DNA from: Hemileia vastatrix
Lineage: Eukaryota; Basidiomycota; Pucciniomycetes; Pucciniales; Zaghouaniaceae
Reading direction: 5' to 3'
Assembly (NCBI GenBank): GCA_030280995.1
Contig: JASXTE010000005.1
Span: 24,717,001-24,781,000, forward strand
Length of the DNA stretch: 64,000 nucleotides
The position numbers were made by a program, and so were the translations under genes. The notes beneath the pieces were generated by a model. That model saw only the letters and a program-made list of their open reading frames with translations, did not search any database and was not told the DNA's origin. Positions 22,647 through 33,538 of this stretch are shown in pieces (the first letter of the stretch is position 1; each line of letters opens with the position of its first letter).

Positions 22647-24147
22647 TGTCAGCCTGTATATCTCCAGGACTGAGTAAAAAGTAATTATAAGTTATTTTAA
22701 ACACATGAACTATACATGGGAATAATAAATAAGAGTACACAAATAGTATACATAAGTAAAATTATGATAATACACAAAAAATGCCATTATAACACCTTAT
22801 ATACACGCATATATCCACCTTTTATAGGTCTTATGTACTTAATATTAAGTTGGAATATTTTAGGGTAATCTTAAGAACCTTAAGTATAAGGCTACATAAT
22901 TTTTAAGTACACTTAAAGCTGTTATATTCATTGTTTTATGCAAAAAACAAGAAATGCGCTTTATTTCACTTAAAAGTTGACTATATGCGCTATAAAATTG
23001 AGAATATCAAAATTGCGCTTTGACATATCAATTGGGCTCATTTAGAACTATTGATTTGGCTATTTAAATGCATAAAAATAACACTTTTCAAATTTGGTGT
23101 TTTTTATGCCAGAAATGGCTTCTGTGTACTGGCCACATACTGCCTGCTTTTTTCCCGTGTGAATAGCTTCATTTTTAGCAAAGTTAGCTTTTTCACACTA
23201 TAATTACCCCACATTCTACGCCCACTGTGGGGAAACACACTAAAATAGGCGACAGGCGCTTATTTAGTGTCCTAGCTTAATTAATAATGCATTGACCTTG
23301 TTTATATGCACTAATTTCATTAATAACCTCACTCTTGGCATTTTATTTCATCACCACGCTTAAATTCTCCTAATTTTAGTCAAGGATTTACCCGTGCAAG
23401 AGCCTGCCAAGAACTGCATGTAGTTACCCCACATCTCACGCTCTTTTTTACGTTTTTGGGTGGTTTCTCAGTCAATTTTGGTTATTTTTGAATGGGAATT
23501 TCACGTAGTATAATGTCAGGATTAGCCCCATTATTTCTACAGTCAATCCCCCTTATTATTAAGCTATTATTAACCTTAAAAAGTCTCCTTTAGTCTTTAA
23601 TATTATTGTTTTATACGCATATACTCTCTTTTTGTCTTTTCCTTTAATTTTGATGGATTTCCCTTATTATTACAGGATTTTGGCGGTTGTTACTCTTCTA
23701 ATTATGTCATGGGTTACTGGGAATGTTGATGGGAATGTCTATTAGTTGTTTAGAGGCGTTATTAACTGTGTATTGGGTGGTACATCAAGGGAATCATTGG
23801 GGAACTCAGTGTGTATAAAAGGAGGAGGTTTTTGGGTTGTATTTCTGCATTCTTTATCATTACAATTTAACCAATATAACCAAATCAATTACAATACATA
23901 TCAATTAGTACTTTTATAAGACTTTTGAGTAGTATCTGAATTTATATAATCTATATTTCTACCAACTATAAAGATTGTAAGCCATATATAAGAATAGTGA
24001 GAATTATATTACTGAGACCTTTATATTTGATTATATTTTACAACTTAGTGGATTAAAACTACAGTATTCATATAGGACCATTAAAATATTCTAGACAACT
24101 GACTATTCAAGCTAGTTCACGTCCTTGTACTTGACCTTAGCCTGACA
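22647..24147 (+). repeat. Element B 5' LTR
   Basis: Starts TGTCAGCCTGTATATC and ends TTAGCCTGACA. It is almost identical to 30787-32287. It contains a promoter TATA box at 23814-23820. Confidence 0.96.
23814..23820 (+). promoter_or_regulatory. TATA box in the element B LTR
   Basis: TATAAAA followed by GGAGGAGG, about 330 bases before the LTR end. The same box is in the 3' LTR at 31954-31960. Confidence 0.6.
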
Positions 24148-24731
24148 ATTGGGGACCTTTCCTCAAGAATTCTGTTATAATCCTGTAAGTGAAATTATCA
24201 AAAGAAGGTGCACGTAAATAATATCCCTATAGAAATATTTGGATAATTACAACAGGTTGGGGTCACTTATATAGTGATTTCAGAAAAAGAAGCCCTGTTA
24301 TATAATAAAATTGTGATATTGAATCATCAATTTTACCACTAATTTAACATATAATTGTTCTTAGTGGGAGTCTGTCAATAGACCAATTAAATTTGTGATC
24401 TTTGCAGATAATAACCAATTAAACTGATTAATTGTTTTCTTTTTACAGGACTCTTAATCCCTTTTTATTGGTTTGTAAAATTCATTTAATATTTAAAAAG
24501 AATCTTACTAACAAATTTTCTTTTTTAAATATAAATACACGGCTACATATTGTAGACCAGTTAAATCAAGTGACCACATAAAAGCATATTTGACTTTTGT
24601 CACTTAAAAATTCACTTAATACCAATAAGTAAGCAATAAAATTGTCTTCAGTGGTACTAATAAATACTGATTAAACTCCTTTTTGAAGTTTTTCAAATCT
24701 AAACTTTCAATTCTCTAAAATTCCACAAAAA
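24148..24731 (+). other. Element B 5' leader with several hairpins
   Basis: Begins ATTGGGGACCTTTCC, the presumed primer-binding region. Stem-loops visible: 24263-24277 (TCACT/AGTGA), 24307-24334 (AAAATTG/CAATTTT), 24336-24367 (CCACTAA/TTAGTGG), 24370-24383 (GTCT/AGAC), 24416-24433 (CAATTAA/TTAATTG), 24568-24605 (AAGTGAC/GTCACTT). No ORF is supported before the ATG at 24732. Confidence 0.6.
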
Positions 24732-26129
24732 ATGTGTGACAACAATGACATTGTAAGTAATAAGGCAAAACCTTATAACTTAAGAACTAGAGCTGAAAGA
24801 CCTGTTGCAGGATATCCAAATGGAGGGTCAAGAATCACCAGTAACAATAAACAACACCCCACCAATGTCCATGGAGGAAAAGGAAAAGCTCTTAAAACAA
24901 ATGTCAATAAAGAAGTCCAAAAACACCTTACAAGAGCAAATTCACTCCCTCTCAACCCTACTGAATACACTAACAATAAGAGTAAACAATATGTTATACC
25001 AGATCAACAATCTGGAGAAAAGGGTGGCACAGGGCTTTATAGAAGTCAACCAGGCTCTAGTGGATATAAGGTCTCATCAACAACCAGTGGCACCAAATAC
25101 CACAGCAACACCTCCAGTCCCAGAAGAGGACCAAAAGATAACTGTAAGCAAATGGAAGTGGGATTGGTATGCCCAAAACTACAACAGTCCTCCTCAACAA
25201 GGATCCAGCAGTCACCCTTACAGGGGAAAGCCAAGGAGAGGCAGGGGAAATGGAATAAGACGGTGGTAAGTCATCCATCTTCTCAAGATCAATTATATAA
25301 TCCTAACAATGAATTACTTATAGGTAATGAAATTGATAGAGAGTTATTGGATATAATTGATAAGGATTTAAAAAATTATTCATTTGAAAATAACATGTTA
25401 GACTTGTCATTACATGAGGACAATGTACATAGTTTTATTGATCACCAGGAAAATACTATTAATATAAAAATGGAATCAAATGAAGAAAAAATTGGCCCTG
25501 ATGATGAATCTTCTGAATTGGAAACAGACAAAATTGAATATTTTCTGAAAGAAAATCCAATGGAATCAAAAATAATTAGTAAATTATTATTGAGAATTGA
25601 AAAATTGGAAGAATTTTCTAGAGAGTCCAACAATAATACAGAAAGTGTATTATTAAACATCACACAATCATTGAGTAAAACAGCCAATAAGTTAAAAATT
25701 ATTGAGAATTCAAATAATGAATTGATCAATGAAAACAAAAGATTAAATTCTGAGATTAAAAATTTAGAAATTAAATTAGAACATTCTCAGAATATTATGG
25801 CCACCATAGAGGGACGTGTAAAATTGTCTTTTTCAAATGTAAATGATACTTTAACTCATGTACCTGTAATAAAAGATAGGTTACAAAGAGTAGAAATTGA
25901 GGTAGCCAACATTTTGAAAAATACTGAAACAATAAAGGATAATACCTCTTATGTAGAAAGAGTACCAGTTTTTATGAAACACTCTGATGATAAACCAATG
26001 ATGGAACATGAACATAGTGTCATGGGCTCTGAGAGTATAAAATCAGTAAAAGATGAAATTAATGATCATCTTTCTAAATTGAGTGAATTACTCAATATTC
26101 CTCAGGTTAGGGAAGCTAAAACTAGCTAA
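24732..26129 (+). CDS. Element B upstream frame running into the gag coiled coil
   Basis: 465 codons from ATG 24732. The first 20 residues or so (KPYNLRTRAE) have a counterpart in E (PAYNTRSKAN). The middle overlaps ORF1 in another frame and is probably not meaningful. From about 25290 it is the real gag N-terminus: an acidic stretch followed by a long coiled coil (ENSNNELINENKRLNSEIK) near residues 315-370. It ends at TAA 26127-26129 immediately before NWPKLDQYP; elements A, C and E read Gln-Lys-Asn-Trp there, so a CAA-to-TAA nonsense change is likely. Confidence 0.7.
   Translation: MCDNNDIVSNKAKPYNLRTRAERPVAGYPNGGSRITSNNKQHPTNVHGGKGKALKTNVNKEVQKHLTRANSLPLNPTEYTNNKSKQYVIPDQQSGEKGGTGLYRSQPGSSGYKVSSTTSGTKYHSNTSSPRRGPKDNCKQMEVGLVCPKLQQSSSTRIQQSPLQGKAKERQGKWNKTVVSHPSSQDQLYNPNNELLIGNEIDRELLDIIDKDLKNYSFENNMLDLSLHEDNVHSFIDHQENTINIKMESNEEKIGPDDESSELETDKIEYFLKENPMESKIISKLLLRIEKLEEFSRESNNNTESVLLNITQSLSKTANKLKIIENSNNELINENKRLNSEIKNLEIKLEHSQNIMATIEGRVKLSFSNVNDTLTHVPVIKDRLQRVEIEVANILKNTETIKDNTSYVERVPVFMKHSDDKPMMEHEHSVMGSESIKSVKDEINDHLSKLSELLNIPQVREAKTS
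24820..25269 (+). CDS. Element B ORF1: small coiled-coil protein of unknown function
   Basis: 149 codons from ATG 24820 (MEGQESPVT) in an AAATGG context. The start is chosen because MEGQ is also conserved in element E. The order is SMEEKEKLLKQ, a leucine-rich coil (SLSTLLNTLTIRV), a KWKWDW motif, HPYRGK, and a basic tail ending RRW. The stop TAA at 25267 lies inside GTAAGT, a splice-donor consensus. An ATG at 24732 opens another frame (+1 offset) over the same DNA. It may bind nucleic acid or help assemble gag particles, but that is a guess from the basic tail and coil. Confidence 0.7.
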   Translation: MEGQESPVTINNTPPMSMEEKEKLLKQMSIKKSKNTLQEQIHSLSTLLNTLTIRVNNMLYQINNLEKRVAQGFIEVNQALVDIRSHQQPVAPNTTATPPVPEEDQKITVSKWKWDWYAQNYNSPPQQGSSSHPYRGKPRRGRGNGIRRW

Positions 26130-29100
26130 AAGAACTGGCCTAAGTTAGATCAGTACCCTTCTTTTGACGGGGATTCAAAATCTGATTGGCAACAATTCAT
26201 ACAAAGAATTGATAACTTAAAATTTTCATATAAATTACCTGATGAAGAAATTACTTCAAAGTTAATATCTTTATTTACAGATGTGGCCTTATTATGGTTT
26301 GAATCAGTATTGAGTGAGGGAATTAATTACTCCTGGAATGAATGGAAGGCACTAATTGAACGGCAATTTGGTGGCCCAAAATTTAGAATCACTCAACAAA
26401 GACTGTATGAAAGGGCCAGATATAATCCAAATGCTGGAGATAAACCCATGGTCTTCTTAATGAATTTAATAAAAATCATGAAAGCTATGGATCCAAAAAT
26501 GGATTATGAAGAGTGGAAAGAAAAAATAATATACAAATTGCCTATATCAGTTAGAGACATTATTGTAGCTAGAACTGAAACTGTCAGAGACACCTCTGGA
26601 TTCATTAATATATGCAATGAGATATTATTAAACCACAAGTATGAAACCAAGTATAGTAATTACAGACAAAGTGTTGACGTGGTAAAACCTACTACAAGTA
26701 AGTTACCAGTGGAAAAGAAAAAACCTTCAGCTCCCCTTGTCCCTAAGAGACAAGAAAATAACACTTGTTACAAATGTAATGAACCTTGGGTTAAAGGTCA
26801 CACGTGTAAGAAAAGAATAAATGTTATTGAAACCTCACAGAATTCTGAACCTAGTAATCATGAAGATGAGAATGTGGAATCCAGTGAGGATTGCAAGAGT
26901 AACATATCTTACAGTGATGATGAAAATGAGATATTTGTATTAGAACAGGATAAAATGTTCCTGAATGATGCTATACCTAATACAGACACATCTTTAACTT
27001 CCATAGAGGAAGCTGAAATAATTAAAGATGTATCTCATGACACTTACAAAATAACACCTATCAGAGCACCTATTATCATATGTGGAAAAGAAATGAATGC
27101 CATTCTTGACACTGGGGCTGCAGGTAGTGTAGTTTCACTTAATGCATTAATGAAACTTGATAGTAAGTACCAGGAAAAACTAGAACCTGTTCAGACAAAG
27201 AACTGGAGGGGTTTTGGTTCAGTATTAAATCCAATTGGCAAATACAAAACTGCTGTATTCTTTAAATATAATAATGGATATGTTAGAGCAGTTTGTGAAT
27301 TTGTAGTAATGGATAATAATAATTGTAGTGATTGGTTTATTATTGGCAATGATTTATTGACAAAATTTGGCATTAAACTAGATCCTGCAAACAGTTGTTT
27401 CACCATAGGGGTGAATGGTAAAAGGAAATTCAAAATATGTTCTGAAAATTCAGTATATCCCATTTCTCCTAGAGAAGAACAACTGCAAGGTGGAAGAACC
27501 ACCAATGAAGTGGGTGAATTGGAAAATGAAATCCAAAAGGCCTCTTTCAGTCCTCAACTCTCAAAAATGGAACAAGAAGACATTTTAAGATTGATTAAAT
27601 CATATCCTATGGCATTTGCTCATAGATCAAATGAACTAGGATTGGTCAAAGACCATGAGATGAAAATCTCTCTAAGCTGTGATCTGGATAATATTCCTGG
27701 CAGCTTAAAAAAGAAACCTTACCCAGCATCTCCTGCAAAAAGGAAAGATATTGAAGACAATATAAAATTGTTATTGGAAATGGGTATTGTTGAAAAAGTG
27801 GACACAACACCTAAGTATTGTGTCATTTCACCAGTATTAATCTCTTATGAAAAAGATAAGGCAAGATTATGCGGTGATTATAGAGCTCTGAATACATATA
27901 CAGTAGATGATATTTACCCTCTACCAAGGATAGCTTCTATCCATGCTACCTTACAAGGAGCAAAATATATTTCCTGTCTGGATGGGAACAAGGGTTACCA
28001 CCAGATTCCTGTGGAAAGAAATTCTCAAAATTACTTATTAATAACCACACATATGGGTATATATAAGTATGTGAGAATGCCATTTGGCCCAAAGAATTCC
28101 CCTTCAGTCTTCCAAAAATTGATGGATAGTGTTTTTCATCAGGAAATGGTTGAAGGATGGCTATTGGTCTATATTGATGACATCATAGTGTTTTCAAAGA
28201 CATATGATGAACATTTAAATCACCTGAAAAGAGTCTTTCAAAAAATGGATGAAATTAATATGACTATTGCATTAAAGAAATGTAAGTTTGGATTTCAATC
28301 CTTGAAAGTACTTGGACATGTTGTATCTGGATTACAAATTTGTGTTGACCAGAATAAAGTGGCAGCAATTAAAAACATTGGGATACCTAAAAATGTAAAA
28401 GAGGTTCAAAGTTTTTTGGGTATGTGTGGATATTATAGACAATATATTAAAAATTACCAATCCATTGCAGCCCCTTTAACAACATTAATCATGAAGAATG
28501 AAGCTTTCATTTGGAATAATGAAAGACAACACGCCTTTAATAAATTAAAGGAATGTTTAATGTCAGCTCCAATATTAGGACTGCCAGATTTCACCCTACC
28601 TTTTATCTTGTACACTGATGCAAGTTTCATAGGTTTGGGTGCTGCTTTACAGCAGAAACAGATAATAAATGGAAAATTATCTGAAGTAGTTATCTGTTAT
28701 ATATCCAGAACCTTAAGAAAAACAGAATTAAGGTATGGTGCCACACATCTAGAATGTTTAGCCGTGGTGTGGGCTTTGGAGAAACTTCATTACTATCTGG
28801 AAGACCAGAAGTTTGAACTTATAACAGATTGCAGTGCAGTAAAATCATTACTAAACATGAAAACACCTAATAGGCACATGTTTAGATGGCAACTAGCCAT
28901 ACAAGAGTACAGAGGAAGAATGAAAGTCACTCACAGAGCAGGAACATTGCATTCAAATGTGGATTTATTATCCAGAAGTCCTTTGCCAAATGATGCTGAC
29001 AACCCAGCTTATGTACCTGAAAATGAGGTTATACATATATTTGGGATTTATATAGTGGATTTAGAAGAAGAGTTTATGCAAACTATATTGGAAAATTATT

Positions 29101-30242
29101 CATCTGATAAAGATTTGTCTAAACTATCTACCATTCTTAATGATCCAACAAATGCCTCCATGAGTGCATTAATTAAAACCTTGCCTCCAAAGTATAAAAA
29201 TGCGTTGGAAAAAGGTAAACTATCAATTGAAGATGGATATATATATTACAGGAAAAAGTTAAGCAATGTAATAGTAATACCACCTTCTATGAAAGAGTTA
29301 ATGTTGAGTACTTGTCATGATGACATCTTAGCTGTTCATTTTGACTTTAACAAAACATTAACCAGAGTTAAAAATACAGCCTGGTGGATAAACATGAAAG
29401 AGGATTTACAAAAATACATTGAAACATGTGACTCTTGTCAGAAATCTAAAAGATTAAATGGGAAGAGAGCTGGGTTGTTACAACAAATAGAGCAGCCAAA
29501 AGCTCCATGGGAAATTATAAACATGGATTTTGTAACTGGCTTGCCATTAGCAGGAAAAGAAAGTTTCAATTCTTGCTGGGTAATAGTGGATAGATTAACA
29601 AAAATGTGTAAGTTTATCCCTACCCATAAAGAGGTATCTGCTAAAGACTTGTCGTTACTATGGTGGAATCAGATGATGAATACTGCTGGGTTCCCCAAAG
29701 CCATAATCTCTGACAGAGATCCTAAATTTACTTCAGAGTTCTGGACATCTTTGATGGAAGTATCAGGTTGTCAATTAAAATTGTCTATAGCACACCATCC
29801 ACAAACTGATGGGCTGGCTGAGAGGATGATACAAACTCTAGAAGACATGATCAGAAGATATTGTGCCTTTGGATTAGAATACAAAGACAATGAGAAATTC
29901 ACACATGACTGGGTAACATTAATTCCTGGCCTTGAATTTGCTTATAACAGCACAACTCATTCTGTAACAGAGAAGAAACCATTTGAACTCTGGCTGGGAT
30001 ATGTACCAAGTACCCCAGTAAATCATTTAAATAAACTACCAAGGTTGGATATACACCCTGGCACTAAATCCTTTATTCATATGCAACAAATGTGTAGAAA
30101 GCATGCAGAAGAATGCATCCAAAAAGCAATTGAATATGAAAAGAAAAGGTGGGACAAATCTCATAAAGAATTTGAATTGAAAAGGGAGATGAAGTCCTCA
30201 TATCAACACTACATTTTAACTTACAAGGTAATGTTAAATTAA
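26130..30242 (+). pseudogene. Element B gag-pol polyprotein: capsid, protease, RT, RNase H, integrase
   Basis: Open for about 1370 codons. Residue numbers count from 26283. Capsid (front half upstream of residue 1, then FGGPKFRITQQRLYE), zinc knuckle CYKCNEPWVKGHTC at 162, protease DTGAAG at 276, RT YIDDI at 630, RNase H DASFIGLG at 779, integrase zinc finger from about 1012 (H...H with CDSC), catalytic D1082, D1144 and E1180, giving the D,D35E spacing. All catalytic residues are present. It is separated from the capsid start by the stop at 26127. A 1-bp deletion near 30180 shifts the frame, so it ends at 30242 instead of continuing into the chromodomain. Confidence 0.95.
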
Positions 30243-30604
30243 AGGATCCCTTTGTAGGACCTTTTGTAGTAAATAAAATGGTTGGTAATAATGCAGTGGA
30301 AGTCATATTATATGCTCCATATGATAGGAAACATCCAGTTTTCCCTATCTCATTATTGAAACCTTACCATGCAAATGATCCTGACTTATTTCCAAAAAGA
30401 AGGGGAAGGCCTAAAAAGCAACCTGAAGTAATTGTGGAAAAAGCAGAGATTGAAAAAATACTCAAGAAAAGAATCCTTACTAAGGAAAAAGGAACTGAGT
30501 ATTTACTAAGATTTAAAGGGAAATCAAATGAATTTGATAAATGGATACCTGAAAAAGAAATTTCTAATTTATCCACCCTTCTTAAAAAATTTAAACAGAA
30601 ATAA
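30186..30604 (+). pseudogene. Element B integrase tail and chromodomain, out of frame with pol
   Basis: After the 1-bp loss the frame continues here: DPFVGPFVVNKMVG, HPVFPISLLKPY, a basic RRGRPKK hook, then a chromodomain with EYLLRFKGKS and KWIPEKEI, ending TAA 30602-30604. Chromodomains of this type bind histone-tail marks and steer integration into heterochromatin (family knowledge). An insertion inside another element fits that. Confidence 0.88.
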
Positions 30605-30786
30605 ATTTCTGTTCAACCAGCTGAGGGGTTAAAAAACCAGTACTCATAATATTTTATTATGTTTTATTTCTTTAAAGTTGAATCTTTAATGCTACAGATT
30701 TATTCTGAATACCTGAAAATTACAAATTAAATAAAATAAAATGTATAACTTATCATTTTTTTTATTGTTTTTTTTGGGTGGGCGAG
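30605..30786 (+). other. Element B 3' untranslated region and polypurine tract
   Basis: Non-coding. A T-run (TTTTTTTTATTG then eight Ts) precedes GGGTGGGCGAG at 30776-30786, next to the 3' LTR. Element E has the same T-run and a similar purine tract at 63009-63020. T-rich boxes upstream of the tract are common in LTR elements. Confidence 0.7.
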
Positions 30787-32287
30787 TTTCAGCCTGTATA
30801 TCTCCAGGACTGAGTAAAAAGTAATTATAAGTTATGTTAAACACATGAACTATACATGGGAATAATAAATAAGAGTACACAAATAGTATACATAAGTAAA
30901 ATTATGATAGTACACAAAAAATGCCATTATAACACCTTATATACACGCATATATCCACCTTTTATAGATCTTATGTACTTAATATTAAGTTGGAATATGT
31001 TAGGGTAGTCTTAAGAACCTTAAGTATAAGGCTACATAATTTTTAAGTACACTTAAAGCTGTTATATTCATTGTTTTATGCAAAAAACAAGAAATGCGCT
31101 TTATTTCACTTAAAAGTTGACTATATGCGCTATAAAATTGAGAATATCAAAATTGCGCTTTGACAGATCAATTGGGCTCATTTAGAACTATTGATTTGGC
31201 TATTTAAATGCATAAAAATAACACTTTTCAAATTTGGTGTTTTTTATGCCAGAAATGGCTTCTGTGTACTGGCCACATACTGCCTGCTTTTTTCCCGTGT
31301 GAATAGCTTCATTTTTAGCAAAGTTAGCTTTTTCACACTATAATTACCCCACATTCTACGCCCACTGTGGGGAAACACACTAAAATAGGCGACAGGCGCT
31401 TATTTAGTGTCCTAGCTTAATTAATAATGCATTGACCTTGTTTATATGCACTAATTTCATTAATAACCTCACTCTTGGCATTTTATTTCATCACCACGCT
31501 TAAATTCTCCTAATTTTAGTCAAGGATTTACCCGTGCAAGAGCCTGCCAAGAACTGCATGTAGTTACCCCACATCTCACGCTCTTTTTTACGTTTTTGGG
31601 TGGTTTCTCAGTCAATTTTGGTTATTTTTGAATGGGAATTTCACGTAGTATAATGTCAGGATTAGCCCCATTATTTCTACAGTCAATCCCCCTTATTATT
31701 AAGCTATTATTAACCTTAAAAAGTCTCCTTTAGTCTTTAATATTATTGTTTTATACGCATATACTCTCTTTTTGTCTTTTCCTTTAATTTTGATGGATTT
31801 CCCTTATTATTACAGGATTTTGGCGGTTGTTACTCTTCTAATTATGTCATGGGTTACTGGGAATGATGATGGGAATGTCTATTAGTTGTTTAGAGGCGTT
31901 ATTAACTGTGTATTGGGTGGTACATCAAGGGAATCATTGGGGAACTCAGTGTGTATAAAAGGAGGAGGTTTTTGGGTTGTATTTCTGCATTCTTTATCAT
32001 TACAATTTAACCAATATAACCAAATCAATTACAATACATATCAATTAGTACTTTTATAAGACTTTTGAATAGTATCTGAATTTATATAATCTATTTTTCT
32101 ACCAACTATAAAGATTGTGAGCCATATATAAGAATAGTGAGAATTATATTACTGAGACCTTTATATTTGATTATATTTTACAACTTAGTGGATTAAAACT
32201 ACAGTATTCATATAGGACCATTAAAATCTTCTAGACGACTGACTATTCAAGCTAGTACATGTCCTTGTACTTGACCTTAGCCTGACA
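30787..32287 (+). repeat. Element B 3' LTR
   Basis: 1501 bp, ends CCTGACA, matches the 5' LTR. The second base is changed (TTTCAGCC instead of TGTCAGCC). It is followed by the duplication gtaga. Confidence 0.96.
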
Positions 32288-32292
32288 GTAGA

Positions 32293-33505
32293 GAGATTTG
32301 AAATTTCCTTTCCAGGTATCCATGCATCATGTTCAGATGACCTGTTCTTATATCTCAATAAATATTCAATACCTCTTTCATAAGTGATATTTCTATCATT
32401 GAGAATTTTATCAATTTCTGCATTTTCTGTGACTTCCTGAGGGTTTTTCATAGGTCTTCCCCTTCTTTTTGGGAAATATGTCACTGTTGGAAGTATAAGG
32501 TTTAAGCAAAGAAATGGGAAAAACAGGATGTTTTTTATCATATGGAGAATACAATACAACTTCCACTGCATTATCACCAACCATTCTTTTAAAAAAATGG
32601 TCCTACAAAAGGATCTTTTAATTTGTTGTTACCTTGTAAATTGAAATGGACAGTAGATATCAACACTTCATCACCCTTGTTAAATGTGTATTCTTTATAG
32701 GATTTATCCCATCTTTTCTTTTCATATTCAAATGCTTTATCAATACAGCTTTGAGCATGTTTTCTGAATAGCTGTTGCATTTGCATTAAAGATTTTACAC
32801 CAGGATGTAGTTCCAACTTAGGTAATTTATTATTGAGAATCTGAGCAGCAGTATTTGGGACATAACCTAACCAAAGCTCAAAAGGCTTTTTCTCAGTGAC
32901 AGAATAAACAGTACTATTATATGCTAATTCAAGACCAGGCAAAAGAGTGACCCAGTCATGAGTAAATCTGTCATTATCTTTATATTCTTAACCAAAGGCA
33001 CAATACCTTCTAATCATATCTTCCAGAGTTTGAATCTTCCTTTCAGCTAGACCATCCGTCTGAGGATGATGAGCTATAGATAACTTTAACTCACAGCCAC
33101 AAATGTCCATTAAAGAGGCCCAAAACTCAGAAGTAAATTTTGGATCTCTATCAGAGATAATGGCTCTTGGAAAACTATAATATTAAACATGGAAGACCAC
33201 CATAAGAAAGCTAATTCTTTTGTGGATACATCTTTGTGGGTTGGAATAAATTTGCACATTTTTGTGAATCTATCTAATATCACCCAACAAGAGTTATAAC
33301 TGTCTTTACCTGCTACAGGAAGGCTAGTGGCAAAATCCATGTTAATTATTTGCCAAGGAGCATTAGGTGCTTCAATATGTTGTAGTAAACCTGCTCTCTT
33401 ACCTGTCAAACTTTTAGATTTTTGGCAAGAATCACAAGATTCAACATATAATTTTGTATCTTCAGACATATTAGCCCACCAAGCAGTGTTTTTGATTCTA
33501 ATCAA
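32293..33505 (-). pseudogene. Element C integrase and chromodomain, broken
   Basis: 33505-33110 has CDSCQKSK, NMDFATSLP with the first Asp, then a frameshift at the second Asp (the frame reads SLIEIQNLL where SDRDPKFTS is expected). 33109-32943 holds the HPQTDG / AERKIQTLE region out of frame. 32942-32589 is the post-core region. 32580-32293 is the linker and chromodomain (EYLLRYKNRS, AWIPGKEI), cut by element B at the residues after LST. The last residues are at 22646-22608. Confidence 0.88.
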
Positions 33506-33538
33506 TGTTTTTTCTAGATCAAAATGACCAGCTAATAT

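Larger units (their letters stand above)
22647..32287 (+). mobile_element. Element B: young Ty3/gypsy chromodomain retrotransposon
   Basis: 9641 bp with two 1501-bp LTRs that differ at about 15 positions by eye (about 99% identity), flanked by a perfect 5-bp duplication gtaga (22642-22646 and 32288-32292). The order is 5' LTR, leader, ORF1, gag-pol, chromodomain, polypurine tract, 3' LTR. Only two lesions are seen in the gag-pol frame: a stop at 26127-26129 and a 1-bp loss near 30180. Confidence 0.96.

Noticed and set aside
24732..25260. First 175 codons of the 465-codon frame as a separate protein in element B
   Set aside because: Beyond the first 20 or so residues it is ORF1 DNA in another frame; element E does not conserve it and has a stop at 57417.
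25266..25323. A 58-nt intron with GTAAGT, a CTAAC branch site and an ATAG acceptor in element B
   Set aside because: The signals look good, but joining at that acceptor creates an immediate stop in the ORF1 frame and does not enter the gag frame. An acceptor further on is needed.
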